Source of the DNA: Candidatus Poribacteria bacterium
GTDB taxonomy: Bacteria > Poribacteria > WGA-4E > GCA-2687025
NCBI GenBank assembly: GCA_002687025.1
Contig: NYZG01000122.1
Coordinates: 1-8,233 of the forward strand
Length of the DNA stretch: 8,233 nt
Direction of reading: 5' to 3'
Position numbers and translations under genes: made by a program. Position 1 is the first letter of the stretch; every line of letters begins with the position of its first letter. Below the pieces are notes generated by a model, which was not told where the DNA came from, did no database searches, and was given only the letters and a program-made list of their open reading frames with translations. Shown here piece by piece: positions 5,871 to 8,233 of this stretch.

Positions 5871-7364
5871 CTACGGCAGTTCGTATCCCGCGTGGCGGGC
5901 CACATCGCGCGCGAAGGCGCTCAGGCGCTGTGGGGGGCGCCGCTCCTGGTAGATGGTCGCCAGCCGTTCGTCTATGCGGCTGCGCGACGGTAGGTTGGGG
6001 TCCCCGAGGCCGTCGGCCATCCGGTCTCCACGATATGGCATCACGACGGCCTCGTCGAAGGGGATGCGCAGGAACGCGCATACGCGCGTCATCACGGCCT
6101 TCGGGTCGGTTACGAGATCCTCGAAGCGCACGCGGTGTTTGCGCGTCTCCGGGATGCCACGCAGGAACTCGTCGATGTGGCGGTGACTCACCGCCCACCA
6201 CTTCTCGGCGAACCGCCACAGGTTGTCGTCGCGCACGCCCCAATAGCCGCCCAGGTGGTCCAGGTGTCGGTGCAGGCGCATGCGCACGAAGGACTCCATC
6301 GCGGCGTATGGATGGCGGCAGAGATCGATGTAGAGCGGGTCCTCGAACATCTCCTCCGCACGGACCAGCCATCGCGGGTGCATGGCGTACAACGCGGTCT
6401 TGTCCACCAACGTGCCATCGCCGACCAGTCCTTGTAGGAGGCCGTACACTTCCTGGATCGGAACATCGCCCTCCTCTAGGCGTTGCACGGCCTCCCACTT
6501 CATCTCGGTGGATAGCCCCTGCAGTTCTTCGAGCGCGGTCCCGAGTCCCCAGTTCATCCAGTCATGGCCTCGGCGCGTGTTCTGCTCCCGCTTCTGTCCC
6601 ATGCTCTCGTACGGCAACAGGAACAACTCGGGCGGCGCGAACAGCGATGGATGTCCCGTCAGCATCACTCTCAGCAGCGTCGAGCCGGAGCGTGGCGAGC
6701 ACAGGATGAAGACCATCCGCGGATTCTTGCGTGATGCGTCGCGCCTCGGTGTCGGCAGCGGCCGCGCCAAGCGTCCGCGGTCGTAGGGATCGCCAAACGG
6801 CTCATGGGCCGGCGGCGGCTTAGTTGCCTCGTACTCGCGCACGAGGTAGTCCACCAGCAGGCGGAGCGTGGTTAGGCTTGGTCCGGGCAACGGCTCGTAC
6901 GTCGTGCGCAGCAGCGGGCACAGCATCTCCGTCTGGAACTCACTCAGCGCCCATCGATTCTCGAGCGACGCGTCGAGAGTCGCAAGCGGCGTGTCCGGGC
7001 CGACCTGCTCCTCGGCGATCTGCAGCCGGTTCGCGGTTTCCCGCCGCAATGCGGCCATCAGCCATTCGGCCCGGGCCCCGGGAGACATGGCGAGCAGTCG
7101 GGGTTGGATATCGGAGTCCGTCCCCTGTGCGCACACGACCTGTCGGCGTAGCGCCGTCCAATCCTCGAACCCGTACTCGCGTGCCACCACGAGTTGCGCG
7201 TCGGCGAGCGATGCCCCCTCGGGGCCGATCGTGGCCCAACGCGGATGCTCGGAGAGGCGCTCCTGGGCGTCCGGCGCGCCGGCGCGGTATGCCTTCAGCA
7301 GCCGTTTAGCCTGGTTCCGCAAGTTCTCAATGCTGGGACCGGCAGGAAGCCGTCGTGTCGGCAT
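5871..7364 (-). CDS. sulfotransferase with ankyrin-leader and ACP-like N-terminal domains
   Basis: This 497-residue protein has three parts. Residues 8-76 (NLRNQAKRLLKAYRAG, LADAQLVVAREYGFEDW) match the leader found before ankyrin repeats in many bacterial proteins. Residues about 97-178 look like an acyl carrier protein: PLATLDASL at 126-134, then GPSLTTLRLLVDYLVREY at 161-178. The usual DSL phosphopantetheine motif is altered to DASL, so carrier function is uncertain. Residues 216-497 are a PAPS-dependent sulfotransferase: 5'-phosphosulfate loop CSPRSGSTLLR (222-232), DKTALYAMHP (321-330), 3'-phosphate site R350-HPYAAMES358, and VRFEDLVTDP (412-421). It is nearest to sulfotransferases fused to polyketide synthase carriers (CurM type), which transfer sulfate from PAPS to a hydroxyl. 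No polyketide gene is nearby. Start ATG 7364 has AGAGGG 5 bases upstream (7375-7370). The stop is TAG. It is convergent with the reductase gene. Product unknown. Confidence 0.93.
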   Translation of the reverse strand: MPTRRLPAGPSIENLRNQAKRLLKAYRAGAPDAQERLSEHPRWATIGPEGASLADAQLVVAREYGFEDWTALRRQVVCAQGTDSDIQPRLLAMSPGARAEWLMAALRRETANRLQIAEEQVGPDTPLATLDASLENRWALSEFQTEMLCPLLRTTYEPLPGPSLTTLRLLVDYLVREYEATKPPPAHEPFGDPYDRGRLARPLPTPRRDASRKNPRMVFILCSPRSGSTLLRVMLTGHPSLFAPPELFLLPYESMGQKREQNTRRGHDWMNWGLGTALEELQGLSTEMKWEAVQRLEEGDVPIQEVYGLLQGLVGDGTLVDKTALYAMHPRWLVRAEEMFEDPLYIDLCRHPYAAMESFVRMRLHRHLDHLGGYWGVRDDNLWRFAEKWWAVSHRHIDEFLRGIPETRKHRVRFEDLVTDPKAVMTRVCAFLRIPFDEAVVMPYRGDRMADGLGDPNLPSRSRIDERLATIYQERRPPQRLSAFARDVARHAGYELP

Positions 7365-7620
7365 GGTAACCCTCTTTCGTCGGCGCCCGTCGTCCGCAGC
7401 TTACGGGCCGAAAGAAGGCTATGCGTGGCGTCACAGAATGAAGGTGGGCTTGGCCCTTTCCGCGGACGGGCGGCTCCCTTCGGGAGCAAGAGCAGCATAC
7501 GCGCCGGTGCCGCGCGCGTCAATGTGGACGCGCCTTGCGCACTTCGCCCCAGGACCCTACGTTCCTACTATTGGGTAGTCCGGCCGATCTGTGCCTCATC
7601 GCGTAGATAGGGGAGTCTCC
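7365..7620. other. divergent intergenic region between sulfotransferase and WD40-like gene
   Basis: This 256-base region holds no supported gene. It must contain the promoters of both flanking genes, but only weak matches are seen. A small perfect hairpin GCTCCC-TTC-GGGAGC lies at 7473-7487, with no T-tract after it, so it is not a clear terminator. Upstream of the plus-strand gene, TACTAT (7566-7571) with TTCGCC 17 bases before (7543-7548) is the best promoter candidate. Confidence 0.5.
7543..7571 (+). promoter_or_regulatory. possible promoter of the WD40-like gene
   Basis: TTCGCC (7543-7548) and TACTAT (7566-7571) are separated by 17 bases. This would give a leader of about 40 bases before ATG 7621, including AGGGGAG at 7609-7615. 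The -35 match is weak. Confidence 0.28.
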
Positions 7621-8233
7621 ATGCATGCGCCCGTACGCGGAAGTCTGTTTCTCGCGCTGTTGGCGTGCCTCCTTGCGCCCGGATTCACAGCCTCGGCCGA
7701 GTATGTCCCCACTCCTATCTTGGAGGTCGGCAAGCCGCGCCTGGAGGACATCGCCTACTCGCCCGATGGGCGCGTGCTCGCGACGCTGACCACCGACTGG
7801 ATCGAGTTGCTGGACGCAGACACGTTCGAGCCGGTCGCGCGGTTTGGCCGCGGTGGCGATGAGATCGAATTCTCGTCGGACGCGTCGGAGATCGCAGTCT
7901 TTGACGGCGCCGGACCGGCCCGGATCTACGACGCGGACACGGGGGCTGTGAAGGTGGAAATCCCGATCGGACGGTTCGCCCACGCGTTCTCTCCCGATTG
8001 GCGGCGCCTCGCGTATTCCGATGGCGACACGGTCTACGTAAGCGCAGTCCGCGTCTGGGGAAGTCAAGCCATCACGATGTTCGCATCAAAGGACCTGGAG
8101 AATTGGGAGTCGTGGACCGCACTTGATGTCCCGGGCTTTACCTTTTACAACACCTCCATTTGCAAGGCAGACGACAGGTATGTCATTTCGCTCGAGTTTC
8201 TGAAGCCGATGGAACAATCAGGCGGCGATTGGA
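7621..8233 (+). CDS. exported WD40-like protein, 3' end outside window, possible fusion to GH43-like sequence
   Basis: The window contains 204 codons with no stop. ATG 7621 has AGGGGAG 5 bases upstream. A signal peptide (residues 1-26, Leu-rich core, TASA before EYVP) makes it exported. Residues about 41-140 are WD40-like propeller blades: LEDIAYSPDGRVLATL, then ELLDADTFEPVARFG, IEFSSDASEIAVFDG, IYDADTGAV, and FSPDWRRLAYSDGDTVYV. After residue 141 (position 8041) the sequence changes: VRVWGSQAITMFASKDLENW and VPGFTFYNTSICKADDRY look like the five-bladed propellers of GH43/GH32-type glycoside hydrolases (S-x-DL-x-NW). GC content falls from about 67% to about 50% there. The product may be a genuine fusion, a recombination product, or an assembly chimera. 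Its role cannot be stated from a partial sequence. Confidence 0.8.
   Translation, partial: MHAPVRGSLFLALLACLLAPGFTASAEYVPTPILEVGKPRLEDIAYSPDGRVLATLTTDWIELLDADTFEPVARFGRGGDEIEFSSDASEIAVFDGAGPARIYDADTGAVKVEIPIGRFAHAFSPDWRRLAYSDGDTVYVSAVRVWGSQAITMFASKDLENWESWTALDVPGFTFYNTSICKADDRYVISLEFLKPMEQSGGDW

Noticed and set aside
7473..7487. GCTCCC-TTC-GGGAGC hairpin as a terminator
   Set aside because: There is no T-tract on either side, and the genes on both sides read away from it, so no transcript is expected to end there.
7519..8067. 182-codon minus-strand frame opposite the WD40-like gene
   Set aside because: It is antisense to a frame with a strong ribosome site, signal peptide and propeller motifs, and shows no motif of its own.
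1..8233. CRISPR array, insertion sequence, tRNA or rRNA
   Set aside because: No regular short repeats, terminal inverted repeats with a transposase, or tRNA-like or rRNA-like sequence was seen on either strand.

Overview
This is an 8.2 kb stretch of GC-rich (about 65%) bacterial DNA, gene-dense and with genes on both strands. The content is accessory: a PIN-type toxin-antitoxin pair, two tandem secreted paralogues, a PhyH-family dioxygenase, an APH-fold kinase, an AcuI/YhdH-type reductase and an ACP-linked sulfotransferase, with a WD40-like secreted protein at the right edge. Several secreted proteins of unknown role together with PhyH, sulfotransferase and WD40/GH43-type genes resembles uncultured marine or sponge-associated candidate phyla such as Poribacteria or Latescibacterota. 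That placement is an inference from gene content; no marker gene is present.

Layout, left to right. The 5' end of a secreted protein (minus, 1-158) is divergent from an antitoxin/toxin operon (plus, 268-997). The two probably share a promoter region centred on the palindrome AAGTATACTT. Two minus-strand tandem paralogues (1085-1852 and 2047-2805) encode roughly 80% identical exported proteins with a GATase-like/ThuA-like look, and each has the same TGGTATACT promoter element. A plus-strand PhyH dioxygenase (2962-3735) converges on a minus-strand APH-family kinase (3739-4680) with only 3 bases between the stops. Divergent from the kinase is an AcuI/YhdH-type NADPH-dependent reductase (4812-5819), interrupted by a single in-frame TAG where the family normally has Glu. 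A three-part sulfotransferase (minus, 5871-7364) follows. The window ends inside a secreted WD40-like protein (plus, from 7621).

The genes form mostly single transcription units rather than one pathway; only the toxin-antitoxin pair is a clear operon. TAG is the ordinary stop of three other genes here (1085, 3739 and 5871), so the TAG inside the reductase is most simply a nonsense mutation or sequence error rather than a recoded genome.

The two points most worth checking are the nonsense codon in the reductase and an abrupt change near position 8041. There a WD40-like reading frame continues without a stop into GH43-like sequence, with a drop in GC from about 67% to about 50%. I found no RNA genes, CRISPR array, insertion sequence or clear phage gene. 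I also found no convincing new multi-gene system.
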